NCBI GenBank assembly: GCA_937898625.1
Contig: CALEJF010000029.1
Span: forward strand, 1 to 64,000
Direction of reading: 5' to 3'
From: an uncultured Clostridia bacterium
GTDB lineage: Bacteria > Bacillota > Clostridia > Oscillospirales > Acutalibacteraceae
DNA length: 64,000 bases
Shown: positions 51,879 through 58,190 of the stretch, piece after piece
Numbering within the stretch: the stretch's first letter is position 1
Layout of the letters: each line of letters begins with the position of its first letter
Made by a program: the position numbers and the translations under genes
Notes under the pieces: model-generated
Seen by the model: only the letters and a program-made list of their open reading frames with translations
Told to the model about the DNA's origin: nothing
Databases searched by the model: none

Positions 51879-52244
51879 ATGAAGGGAAAAATTACGGAAT
51901 TAGTAGATAGAATTTGTTCTATGGAAAGTCTGAATTGCCGTTCTCTGAATAAATCCCATTTAGCAAGAGAAATTATGAATTTTGTGGAAATTCCTATGGA
52001 AGCAATCATTCACGAAATTCCCCTTGATTGGGACAGACAAGTGGCAATCATGTTTACTATTCCAGAAGATACTTTGCATAAAGTCAATTATTATTTTGAA
52101 CTTTATGCAGGCATTGGAACTGATGGAAAAGTCAATCTTGAATTATCCAAATGTGGAGAATGGAACAACAAAAGCAGATATTTTGATTTTTATATTAGAA
52201 ATAAGCAAATTTCTATCGACTATTTCAAAATTGCTAAAGCATAA
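51879..52244 (+). CDS. Hypothetical protein
   Basis: 121 residues from the ATG at 51879 (AAAGGAAG upstream). A longer frame reaching back to 51786 is only the hammerhead read as protein. Helical N-terminus (KITELVDRICSMESLN) then beta-rich (DRQVAIMFTIPEDTLHKVNYYFELYAGIG). Not recognised. Its last codons GCA-TAA form part of the next RNA element. Confidence 0.65.
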   Translation: MKGKITELVDRICSMESLNCRSLNKSHLAREIMNFVEIPMEAIIHEIPLDWDRQVAIMFTIPEDTLHKVNYYFELYAGIGTDGKVNLELSKCGEWNNKSRYFDFYIRNKQISIDYFKIAKA

Positions 52245-52318
52245 CGCTGATGGGCATGGTGGATAATTTTCCACCATGTTAAAGCTACTCCCAAATATCC
52301 AAAGTATTGGGATGCTTT
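52236..52318 (+). ncRNA. Three-way-junction pseudoknot RNA element (copy 1)
   Basis: P1 AAAGCAT/ATGCTTT; junction GCTGATGG; P2 CATGGTGG/CCACCATG; junction GTTAAAGCTAC; P3 CCCAA/TTGGG with loop ATATCCAAAGTA. Loop TCCA can pair with junction TGGG. It shares order and stop/start geometry with the hammerheads but lacks their core. The two other copies (53808, 54629) keep the junctions and loop while changing the stems. Confidence 0.75.
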
Positions 52319-52346
52319 ATAAAAAGGTAAAAGGAGAAAATGCAAT

Positions 52347-52724
52347 ATGATGGAGAATCGTTATATTAAAATCACAGAGGAAGAAGCTAAGGAACTCTAT
52401 TGCCACACGGAATATGTGTATCTGTCCACGGACAAAAGAGAACATTGGCAGATGCCTCCCAGTTATCACTTTGCAAGTCATGCTCCTGCGGAGGACTTGT
52501 TTTACAGATGTGTTCCAGAGTATGAAGGCAAGGTAGAATTTTTCAAGGCGGTAAAAGTAACCGTATATCCGTATAAAATCGGTGTCGGCTATGCAGGAAT
52601 CGCATTGGAATATCACGAAGTCAATGCACGGAATGCGGAAGAAGCAAGAAGCATTGCAATCCGTAAATTCCTACACCCAGACAAAGGATATGACCATATC
52701 GAAGTTAAGAGGATTAAAAAGTAA
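52347..52724 (+). CDS. Hypothetical protein
   Basis: 125 residues (MMENRYIKITEEEAKELYCHTEYVYLSTDKREHWQMPPSY...), mixed alpha/beta, ending IEVKRIKK. RBS AAAGGAG about 10 nt upstream; a short ATG frame ahead of it at 52340 is not a gene. Not recognised. Confidence 0.65.
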   Translation: MMENRYIKITEEEAKELYCHTEYVYLSTDKREHWQMPPSYHFASHAPAEDLFYRCVPEYEGKVEFFKAVKVTVYPYKIGVGYAGIALEYHEVNARNAEEARSIAIRKFLHPDKGYDHIEVKRIKK

Positions 52725-52725
52725 A

Positions 52726-52800
52726 CGCAGAGTGACAAGGGGAATTTTCCCCTTGGTAATGCGGACAGGCAGAGGGTCACAATCCCCATAGCCAAACGCA
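52726..52800 (+). ncRNA. Unassigned structured RNA element
   Basis: It begins 1 nt after a stop codon and ends 32 nt before the next ATG. CGCA (52726) or CGCA (52797) can each pair with TGCG (52760). A stem AAGGGG/CCCCTT is followed by a nested hairpin GGC...GCC around GGG/CCCC. GTGAC (52732) can pair with GTCAC (52776) as a pseudoknot. Same location as the ribozymes, but I match it to no known class. Confidence 0.5.
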
Positions 52801-52832
52801 AAATAAAAAGGTAAAAGGAAGGATGATTGGTC

Positions 52833-53378
52833 ATGAGTACACCAAACTTTCATACTCAAAAAAATTTCAAGCTTTACATTCAAGCTTTTGAGCCTATGAC
52901 TTTGGAAGAATATGAAGCGGAAGAATTTCAGTATGATGAGTATTTGTACCCAGAATATTTAGTCGCACAATCCGACGAATGGAAAAAGCACATTCTGGAA
53001 AAATCCTATAATGATACAATGGAAATGTGGAGTTACACATTCTACAGCGACTTATATGAGGGTGCAGATGGATTCAAGAGCCACATGGAAGAATTTAATA
53101 CTTCTCTAACATTCCATGAACTTATCATGAAATCTGGATATTATGACGGAGTACAACTCTATGTGGAAGAAAAGGACAATCCGCATGAACTGGACAATGA
53201 GGATTGCAGATATTACTATGATATGTGCAGAAGTCAAGCAATCCGCAAGTATGATGCGGAAATCCGCAAGATTAACAAGTGGATGGACAAAATTGCTACT
53301 ATGTACGGATGGAAAGAATTGCATTGCCTTGGAGTTTTCTCTAACGGTGAAGCAATTTATGAGTATGCAAAACATTAA
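52833..53378 (+). CDS. Acidic hypothetical protein
   Basis: 181 residues from the ATG at 52833, 10 nt after GGAAGG. Very acidic and Tyr-rich (EPMTLEEYEAEEFQYDEYLYPEYLV), predicted helical, with a basic patch near the C-terminus (AIRKYDAEIRKINKWMDK). Acidic DNA-mimic antirestriction proteins can look like this, but there is no specific motif. Its stop abuts hammerhead 4. Confidence 0.65.
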   Translation: MSTPNFHTQKNFKLYIQAFEPMTLEEYEAEEFQYDEYLYPEYLVAQSDEWKKHILEKSYNDTMEMWSYTFYSDLYEGADGFKSHMEEFNTSLTFHELIMKSGYYDGVQLYVEEKDNPHELDNEDCRYYYDMCRSQAIRKYDAEIRKINKWMDKIATMYGWKELHCLGVFSNGEAIYEYAKH

Positions 53379-53445
53379 CCTACCTGATGAGGCTGAACGG
53401 CAATCAGCCGAAACACCAGACGGAAAATTAGTCTGGTGTAGTGGG
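53379..53445 (+). ncRNA. Hammerhead ribozyme 4 (type I)
   Basis: Stem I CCTAC/GTGGG (one U-G); CTGATGA (53384-53390); stem II GGCTG/CAGCC; GAAA (53410-53413); stem III CACCAGAC/GTCTGGTG; then TA, so the cleavage triplet is GUA. Cut predicted after A53440, 39 nt before the ATG at 53480. Stem I starts at the base after the stop codon. Confidence 0.93.
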
Positions 53446-53479
53446 AAGCCACAATAAAAAGTGAAGGGAAAGATGATTT

Positions 53480-53815
53480 ATGAAACACTATCTGGAAAAT
53501 CATAAATTCTATGTATTAAATGAAGATGCCAAACTTGTGTACAAGGTTGGAGAATATGAAACATACCACGATAGCGAAGGTATTCATATTCAGTTGGAAC
53601 TTGTGGCAGGTTGGGATTATGTAAACCCAGATGAAAATGATGTGCAAGGTTGGTGTCCTGCTGACCGCTTTGTGGAAGATGTACAATGGGAAATGGTTTT
53701 CCAATACTTCCTTGTGGAAGGAATGAAGGAAGCCTTAGAAGAAAACGGCTACACTATTTTGGACGAAATTAGTCCAGACTTGCAAGCTATCATTGACAAG
53801 CATAACGAAGCATAA
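53480..53815 (+). CDS. Hypothetical protein
   Basis: 111 residues (MKHYLENHKFYVLNEDAKLVYKVGEYETYHDSEGIHIQLELVAGWDYVNPDEND...), mainly beta with a C-terminal helix. RBS GAAGGGAAAG. Not recognised. Ends in GCA-TAA, which belongs to P1 of the next RNA element. Confidence 0.65.
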   Translation: MKHYLENHKFYVLNEDAKLVYKVGEYETYHDSEGIHIQLELVAGWDYVNPDENDVQGWCPADRFVEDVQWEMVFQYFLVEGMKEALEENGYTILDEISPDLQAIIDKHNEA

Positions 53816-53887
53816 AAGCTGATGGACAGAGCGGAAAATCCGCTCTGGTAAAGCTACACCGCTATATCCAAAGTGAGCGGTATGCTT
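53808..53887 (+). ncRNA. Three-way-junction pseudoknot RNA element (copy 2)
   Basis: P1 AAGCATA/TATGCTT; junction AAGCTGATGGA; P2 CAGAGCGG/CCGCTCTG; junction GTAAAGCTAC; P3 ACCGCT/AGCGGT with loop ATATCCAAAGTG. Here junction TGGA and loop TCCA give four Watson-Crick pairs. It ends 27 nt before the next ATG. Confidence 0.78.
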
Positions 53888-53914
53888 ATAAAAAGAAAAG
53901 GGAAGGTGTTTATC

Positions 53915-54292
53915 ATGGCTAAAATGACAGCTAAAAAGACGGAAAATCTTGCAAAGGATATTCACAAATGGCTTGTCAATCATGAAATGTGGGTTGATAT
54001 AAACATCTATTTCAACGGAAAATGTTGGAGTACAAGTAGCAAGCTTGATACGGAATTTTGCTATAATGAAAACCGATATTTTGAGTATGAGGCAGACCCT
54101 AAATGCTACTTTGAATATGTAGCAAATCCCCATATTTTGAGTATGAGTTTTGAAGGAATTTTGTATGATGTCCTAAACGGATATTCATACGGATGGACAA
54201 AGCCTGAAGCGGAATTTAAGAAAATCTTTGAAAAGTATGGATTATATTTTGAACTTGGAAATTCTTGGAATTTAACTTGTTTTGAAAATTGA
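53915..54292 (+). CDS. Hypothetical protein
   Basis: 125 residues from the ATG at 53915 (GGAAGGTG upstream); a 14-codon extension upstream lies in the RNA element leader. Basic N-terminus (MAKMTAKKTENLAKDIHKWL), then beta/Tyr-rich (EFCYNENRYFEYEADPKCYFEYVANPHILSMSFEGILYDVLNGY). Not recognised. The end of the coding region forms the first arm of the following RNA element. Confidence 0.65.
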   Translation: MAKMTAKKTENLAKDIHKWLVNHEMWVDINIYFNGKCWSTSSKLDTEFCYNENRYFEYEADPKCYFEYVANPHILSMSFEGILYDVLNGYSYGWTKPEAEFKKIFEKYGLYFELGNSWNLTCFEN

Positions 54293-54350
54293 ACCATTGC
54301 ACCGAAAAGAAAAATCTTTTCGGTGTGATATTGAGTTTTCAAATACTCAA
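54281..54350 (+). ncRNA. TTGAA/TTGAG-loop RNA element (copy 2)
   Basis: Outer stem TTTGAAAA/TTTTCAAA; internal loop TTGAACCATTG against TGATATTGAG; inner stem CACCGAAAAG/CTTTTCGGTG. The alternative hairpin TTGAGT/ACTCAA is again present. The inner and outer stems differ from copy 1 while the loops are kept, so the structure is under selection. The stop TGA is inside the element. Confidence 0.65.
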
Positions 54351-54375
54351 ACTAAAAGAAAAGGAAGGAAAATTT

Positions 54376-54636
54376 ATGATTAAGGTTGAAAACGGTGAGT
54401 ACAGATACTTTGATAAGCATGGTGTAGAAATCACCGAAGGTTGCAAAGTAAAGTATTGCCACGGTGACAAAGCCTTGGAACGGACAAAAAAGGTTTATAG
54501 AACGGAAAATGGACTCCTTGGCACAGATGCCACAAATCCTAGTTGGATTGAATCTGGCAGAGCAGTACCTTGTGAGTATGGCATTTATCCGTTCTGTGCG
54601 GATGAAACGGAAGAAATTGAAGTTGTAGAAGCATAA
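54376..54636 (+). CDS. Hypothetical protein
   Basis: 86 residues from the ATG at 54376 (AAGGAAGG upstream); a longer frame from 54289 is only the RNA element in translation. MIKVENGEYRYFDKHGVEITEGCKVKYCHGDKALERTKKVYRTENGLLGTDATNPSWIESGRAVPCEYGIYPFCADETEE: a small beta-barrel-like protein. Not recognised. Ends in GCA-TAA within the next element. Confidence 0.65.
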   Translation: MIKVENGEYRYFDKHGVEITEGCKVKYCHGDKALERTKKVYRTENGLLGTDATNPSWIESGRAVPCEYGIYPFCADETEEIEVVEA

Positions 54637-54711
54637 AAGCTGATAGGCGGAAAGTTTAACAAACTTTCCGTTAAAGCTACACACCACATATCTAAAGTAG
54701 TGGGTATGCTT
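54629..54711 (+). ncRNA. Three-way-junction pseudoknot RNA element (copy 3)
   Basis: P1 AAGCATA/TATGCTT; junction AAGCTGATAGG; P2 CGGAAAGTT/AACTTTCCG; junction TTAAAGCTAC; P3 CCAC/GTGG with loop ATATCTAAAGTA. The loop has TCTA and the junction TAGG. This compensates the TCCA/TGGA pair of copy 2 and is direct covariation support for the pseudoknot. Confidence 0.78.
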
Positions 54712-54735
54712 AATAAAGATAAAGGAGGAAAAAAC

Positions 54736-54921
54736 ATGGTAAAAACACCAAAGAACAATGGTGGATATAATAAAACCGAATATGAAAAGAAGAATTTCAA
54801 GTATCAAAATGTATGTTTCAAGATAGCAGAGATGGAAGAGATTGAAGCGTACTGTACGGAAAATAACATGGCAAAGAATACGCTTATTCGGCAAGCCGTC
54901 ATGCAGTACATTGGAAAATAA
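54736..54921 (+). CDS. Ribbon-helix-helix-like small regulator
   Basis: 61 residues, RBS AAAGGAGG. After a basic leader, YQNVCFKIAEMEEIEAYCTENNMAKNTLIRQAVMQYIGK has the beta-strand, helix, turn, helix pattern of Arc/CopG-type DNA-binding proteins. As the last gene before an internal promoter, it could regulate that promoter or the array. Moderate confidence from pattern alone. Confidence 0.6.
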   Translation: MVKTPKNNGGYNKTEYEKKNFKYQNVCFKIAEMEEIEAYCTENNMAKNTLIRQAVMQYIGK

Positions 54922-54929
54922 AAAGATAC

Positions 54930-54958
54930 TTGACAACTATGTTATTGTATGATATACT
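54930..54958 (+). promoter_or_regulatory. Consensus promoter inside the array
   Basis: TTGACA, 17 bp, TATACT. It lies between the RHH-like gene and the 55023 gene, in the one long junction without an RNA element, and restarts transcription for the next block. Confidence 0.85.
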
Positions 54959-55022
54959 GTCTTTAGAATTGAAAGGCAGATATTGGAAAAGTAAACCATA
55001 ACTACAAAGGAAGTGGACAATC

Positions 55023-55178
55023 ATGAGAACAGCAGACGGAAAAGAAATCATGGTAAAATACTACTTTGCAGAACATACCGATATGGATAAGTTTTTAGCG
55101 GAACATCCAGAGTATAAAATGGTAGACTACAAATTTACTTTCCAGTTTGGCTATATCTTGTACTATACGGAAAAATGA
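55023..55178 (+). CDS. Small hypothetical protein
   Basis: 51 residues (MRTADGKEIMVKYYFAEHTDMDKFLAEHPEYKMVDYKFTFQFGYILYYTEK), alpha/beta. RBS AAAGGAAGTGG. First gene after the internal promoter. Its stop is 2 nt before P1 of the pistol ribozyme. Not recognised. Confidence 0.65.
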   Translation: MRTADGKEIMVKYYFAEHTDMDKFLAEHPEYKMVDYKFTFQFGYILYYTEK

Positions 55179-55179
55179 A

Positions 55180-55247
55180 GTGGTTGCAGCCACATAAAAT
55201 AGTCCATTAAGCTGCAAGCGTTCTCCCCATTATGGGGAGGGGTTGGA
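55180..55247 (+). ncRNA. Pistol ribozyme
   Basis: All pistol landmarks occur in order. P1 GTGG/CCAC has loop TTGCAG. Next are the linker with AAATAG, TCCA (P2 5' arm) and TTAA. Then comes CTGCAA (55212-55217), pairing with the P1 loop as the pseudoknot, followed by GCG. P3 is TTCTCCCC/GGGGAGGG, then GT and TGGA (P2 3' arm). Cleavage should fall between G55242 and U55243, as in known pistols, 48 nt before the ATG at 55291. Confidence 0.9.
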
Positions 55248-55290
55248 ATCCCATAAAACAAAAGGTTATAAGAAAAGGAAGTGTTGAAGA

Positions 55291-55827
55291 ATGTTTGTAC
55301 ACGGAAAATATTTCTACGGAAATGAAATCAGCGAATACGGACAAGAAAACGGATATGTTGATTATGGCACACTTGCAAAAGCTTTTGATGCGGTGCTGAA
55401 CAATGACATTATCCAGAAAACCTATGAGATTGGCTACTGGGAACAGGAAAGCGGTTTTGTAGACCACACGGAAGAAATCGAAGAACTGCAAGAAGAAATC
55501 GACAGCATTATGTACGATATCAGCGAAACCATAGACACAGATGAAAGCTTTGAAGATAGCGAAGAACATCTTGCTATGGTGAGCAAGATGGAAGAACTGC
55601 AAGCGAAAATCGAAGAACTGGAAGAAGAACAAGGCTACACGGACGAAATCTATCAATACTACATTGTAAGTGACAACGGAGCGGAAATTCTAAAGGAAAT
55701 CAATGAGATTGTTTTCTACAATGAAGCACTTGATATGTATGTATGGGGTGTAACCCATTGGGGAACTGCTTGGAGTTATGTTCTCACGGATATTAAGTGT
55801 AATGTGCCTTATGAGGACGAGGAATAA
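55291..55827 (+). CDS. Acidic coiled-coil hypothetical protein
   Basis: 178 residues. Beta-rich N-terminus (MFVHGKYFYGNEISEYGQENGYVDYGTL), then a very acidic coiled coil (EEIEELQEEIDSIMYDISETID ... EELQAKIEELEEEQG) and a C-terminal domain with VWGVTHWGTAWSYVLTDI. RBS AAAGGAAGTG. This family seems widespread on Clostridia mobile elements; function unknown. Its message would start at the pistol cut. Confidence 0.7.
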   Translation: MFVHGKYFYGNEISEYGQENGYVDYGTLAKAFDAVLNNDIIQKTYEIGYWEQESGFVDHTEEIEELQEEIDSIMYDISETIDTDESFEDSEEHLAMVSKMEELQAKIEELEEEQGYTDEIYQYYIVSDNGAEILKEINEIVFYNEALDMYVWGVTHWGTAWSYVLTDIKCNVPYEDEE

Positions 55828-55857
55828 CACATAACCTTATACAAGGAGTGATTCAAG

Positions 55858-56034
55858 ATGAAACACTATTACAGCGTGGAACTTAACAAGGAAGATGCGG
55901 AAAGACTAAAAGTCTATTTAAAAGATAACGGAATTTATTTTGAGCCATCCTCTTGTTACAACTTGATTCATTTTGAAGTAAAGGTGGATGATGCGGAATT
56001 TAAAATGGTAAATGACTTCTTGGAAAATTTATAA
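55858..56034 (+). CDS. Small hypothetical protein
   Basis: 58 residues (MKHYYSVELNKEDAERLKVYLKDNGIYFEPSSCYNLIHFEVKVDDAEFKMVNDFLENL). A beta-alpha-beta-beta-alpha pattern like a ferredoxin-like fold. Leader ACAAGGAGTGATTC belongs to the TATAAGGAGTGAT family of start regions seen further on. Not recognised. Confidence 0.65.
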   Translation: MKHYYSVELNKEDAERLKVYLKDNGIYFEPSSCYNLIHFEVKVDDAEFKMVNDFLENL

Positions 56035-56039
56035 GGAGG

Positions 56040-56097
56040 TTGAAGATTGAAAGATAGAGCGGATAAACCGCTATCCGCTCTTGATTTGAGTTTTCAA
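56040..56097 (+). ncRNA. TTGAA/TTGAG-loop RNA element (copy 3, degenerate)
   Basis: Outer stem TTGAAGA/TTTTCAA (one G-U); internal loop TTGAAAGAT against TGATTTGAG; inner stem AGAGCGGAT/ATCCGCTCT. The alternative hairpin arm seen in copies 1 and 2 is degraded. It ends 27 nt before the next ATG. Confidence 0.5.
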
Positions 56098-56124
56098 ACT
56101 TGGCAATTAAAGGAGGAAACGCAG

Positions 56125-56415
56125 ATGGAAAAAGTAAAGGTTATTTTTAGGAAAGCAAAGAATCCGTATACACATGAGTATGAGGTTGCAGCGTTCTTTC
56201 CAGAGATAGCTGCTAACTATGGAAACATCCTATCTTATATGCAGATAGGGCAGCACAGCGAAGCTAGTTTGGAATTTTACTGGACTACTAAAAAGGCAAC
56301 AGAAGCGGAATATAAACCGCTCTTGAAAGAATTGAAAGCAATCTATAACGATTGTGAATTGGTTGTCAAACGGAAAATTTACTACAAGGATTTACACAAG
56401 GCATGGAGGATTTAA
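56125..56415 (+). CDS. Widespread mobile-element small protein
   Basis: 96 residues from the ATG at 56125 directly after AGGAGG; a TTG-led extension from 56047 is the RNA element. Signature: VIFRKAKNPYTHEYEVAAFFPEIAANYGNILSYMQIGQHSEASLEFYWTTKKATEAEYKPLLKELKAIY. It has the GNI-x-C/S-Y-x-IGQH pattern of a small family found in many phages and conjugative elements. Function not established. Confidence 0.75.
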   Translation: MEKVKVIFRKAKNPYTHEYEVAAFFPEIAANYGNILSYMQIGQHSEASLEFYWTTKKATEAEYKPLLKELKAIYNDCELVVKRKIYYKDLHKAWRI

Positions 56416-56418
56416 AAA

Positions 56419-56592
56419 ATGAACTTTGAATTTGTAGTTATTTATAAGCAGGATTGCGGAGCAAAATATTCTTGTGTCGATGTTGTTGCAAGAAATACCG
56501 AAGAGGCAAGAGAATATGTATTAGACCATTATTCCTATATGGTGAATGAAGAAAATATCGTTAGAGTTGTAAAGCTTGGAAGAACTAAATAA
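56419..56592 (+). CDS. Small hypothetical protein
   Basis: 57 residues (MNFEFVVIYKQDCGAKYSCVDVVARNTEEAREYVLDHYSYMVNEENIVRVVKLGRTK): a strand, helix, strand pattern. Starts 3 nt after the previous stop, with GGAGG in the end of that gene, so coupled. Not recognised. Confidence 0.65.
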   Translation: MNFEFVVIYKQDCGAKYSCVDVVARNTEEAREYVLDHYSYMVNEENIVRVVKLGRTK

Positions 56593-56618
56593 AACATGTA
56601 TTTTAAGTGGAGGATATT

Positions 56619-56852
56619 ATGAAGGGTTATTCGATGAAAACTTTGAATAGAGAAGAAGTTTTGGCTTTACCTTTTGGAACAAAAATCAAGATTGTATATC
56701 ATAAGACAAAGTATCATAAAAAGGGCGAAACATACAACGCAGTTGTATTTGGAGAAAAAATCGGCTATGAGGATGGTCTTATAGACCATTTGAGAATTAT
56801 TGCGGAACAAGTTGATATCAATCAATGCAAGGTACATTTGTTGTTTGATTAA
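56619..56852 (+). CDS. Small hypothetical protein
   Basis: 77 residues from the ATG at 56619, 6 nt after GGAGG; an in-frame GTG upstream overlaps the RBS. MKGYSMKTLNREEVLALPFGTKIKIVYHKTKYHKKGETYNAVVFGEKIGYEDG: SH3-like beta-barrel character. Leader ATTTTAAGTGGAGG is the recurring start cassette of this block. Confidence 0.65.
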   Translation: MKGYSMKTLNREEVLALPFGTKIKIVYHKTKYHKKGETYNAVVFGEKIGYEDGLIDHLRIIAEQVDINQCKVHLLFD

Positions 56853-56884
56853 CACATAAATCTCATATTTTAATGGAGGATATT

Positions 56885-57148
56885 ATGGATAATTGGAGCA
56901 GAAGATGGAGAAAACTTGTTGAATGGGATAATGACAACAAGGTTTATATCTACAAAGGACACAAGATTTATCCATTATCCTACAAGGAACAAATTGAAAT
57001 GCCTGCACATTTACAGAACTCATACTATTGGGGAGAAATGGAGCATATCGACAGAATTGTTAAAGAGGAAGAAAGAACACCTAACAAAAACGGACAAAAA
57101 GAACTGGAAGAAGCATTGAATATGTTTTGGGAATCAGTTGGAATGTAA
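56885..57148 (+). CDS. Small hypothetical protein
   Basis: 87 residues from the ATG at 56885. Trp/Arg-rich start (MDNWSRRWRKLVEWDNDNKVYIYKGHKIYPLSYKEQIEMPAHL) then a charged helix. Leader ATTTTAATGGAGG. Not recognised. Confidence 0.6.
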   Translation: MDNWSRRWRKLVEWDNDNKVYIYKGHKIYPLSYKEQIEMPAHLQNSYYWGEMEHIDRIVKEEERTPNKNGQKELEEALNMFWESVGM

Positions 57149-57184
57149 CAAATAAAAATCACATTTTAAGTGGAGGATTAAAGA

Positions 57185-57352
57185 ATGGAAATTAGATTAG
57201 ATTGTGGAAATTGGTATATCAACGGATATGTTATAGAAGGTGATGAAGGCATTGGATACAATGTATATGAGGAAGATGCCGAAACTGGTAGTATGCCCTT
57301 GTTTGATAGTGAAAGTTTTGAAGAATGTCTTACTTGGTGCTATAACAGTTAA
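57185..57352 (+). CDS. Small acidic hypothetical protein
   Basis: 55 residues (MEIRLDCGNWYINGYVIEGDEGIGYNVYEEDAETGSMPLFDSESFEECLTWCYNS), a small beta-sheet with a terminal helix. Leader ATTTTAAGTGGAGG. Not recognised. Confidence 0.65.
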   Translation: MEIRLDCGNWYINGYVIEGDEGIGYNVYEEDAETGSMPLFDSESFEECLTWCYNS

Positions 57353-57385
57353 CCACATAAAACTACTATTTTAGGAGGTTTAATT

Positions 57386-57619
57386 ATGAAGGATATAAGC
57401 TATGGAGAATTGGCAAATTGCCAAGACTATGCGGAAAAAGTTATTGCTTTTTATAAACTTTGTAACAACGGAGAATTGCCGAGATATGCAAGTGATGCAG
57501 AACTAGCGGTAAGAGAATACAACAAGGAACATCGCAGTTTTAAGGCATTGTACGGATATTCCATAAGAGGATATATCGAAACCATTGTTGATTGCATTGG
57601 AATGATTGTAGAAGCATAA
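57386..57619 (+). CDS. Small hypothetical protein
   Basis: 77 residues, helical (MKDISYGELANCQDYAEKVIAFYKLCNNGELPRYASDAELAVREYNKEHRSFKALYGYSI). Leader ATTTTAGGAGG. It ends GAA-GCA-TAA, the same end contributed by P1 of the three-way-junction element elsewhere, but no such element follows here, perhaps a relic. Confidence 0.65.
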   Translation: MKDISYGELANCQDYAEKVIAFYKLCNNGELPRYASDAELAVREYNKEHRSFKALYGYSIRGYIETIVDCIGMIVEA

Positions 57620-57633
57620 CGGAGGATTTATAA

Positions 57634-57909
57634 ATGGATAATGTAAAGAAAAATGTTGATTATAAGGTAAAAGGTTATTACAACAAATGGTGGGTGATTG
57701 ACACATATGAAGGTTATGCTCTTTTGGAAAATAGCACCTATGGTGATGAAACTTGCTATCTTGTTGTACGGACAGATAACAATGTTCAAGAGTTAGAATA
57801 TACAAAGAGAAGCACAGGCGAAAAGGTTATGTTGCCTACGATTATGGAAGTTGTATGCGAAACATACGATGGTATTGAGATTGCATTGGAGGACGAAGGA
57901 ATCATATAA
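57634..57909 (+). CDS. Small hypothetical protein
   Basis: 91 residues, beta-rich (MDNVKKNVDYKVKGYYNKWWVIDTYEGYALLENSTYGDETCYLVVRTDNNVQELEY...), resembling a small immunity/barrel fold. RBS CGGAGG 9 nt upstream. Not recognised. Confidence 0.65.
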   Translation: MDNVKKNVDYKVKGYYNKWWVIDTYEGYALLENSTYGDETCYLVVRTDNNVQELEYTKRSTGEKVMLPTIMEVVCETYDGIEIALEDEGII

Positions 57910-57930
57910 AACTATAAGGAGTGACGGAAA

Positions 57931-58101
57931 ATGCTTTTAGTCTACAAGAAAGCAGACACAAAAGAAATTGGAGTTGCTTTTGTTAGTGACAATGATGCGG
58001 AAGTTTTAGAGGCTATTGGCTACCACCATTGTAACAAAGAAGATTATATAGATGAGAAATCAAACGGAAAATATGTGGAAGTTTGGAAGCCTTGCAAATG
58101 A
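57931..58101 (+). CDS. Small hypothetical protein
   Basis: 56 residues (MLLVYKKADTKEIGVAFVSDNDAEVLEAIGYHHCNKEDYIDEKSNGKYVEVWKPCK). Leader TATAAGGAGTGACGG. Not recognised. Its stop lies 2 nt before the next RNA element. Confidence 0.6.
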   Translation: MLLVYKKADTKEIGVAFVSDNDAEVLEAIGYHHCNKEDYIDEKSNGKYVEVWKPCK

Positions 58102-58103
58102 CA

Positions 58104-58175
58104 TTTAATGATTGAACATTGGATGGAAAATTTAATAAACACTTTCCATCCAGTTTTGAATCATTAAATCAAAAC
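58104..58175 (+). ncRNA. TTGAA/TTGAG-loop RNA element (copy 4)
   Basis: Outer stem TTTAATGA/TCATTAAA; internal loop TTGAACATTG against CAGTTTTGAA; inner stem GATGGAAA/TTTCCATC. The alternative hairpin is here GTTTTGA/TCAAAAC, so both alternative folds are kept with changed sequence. It ends 15 nt before the next ATG. Confidence 0.65.
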
Positions 58176-58190
58176 CGAAAGGAATGAAAG

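Noticed and set aside
52236..52318. Degenerate hammerhead
   Set aside because: CTGATG is shared, but GAAA and the cleavage triplet are missing. The different junctions are kept in three copies, so it is a separate motif.
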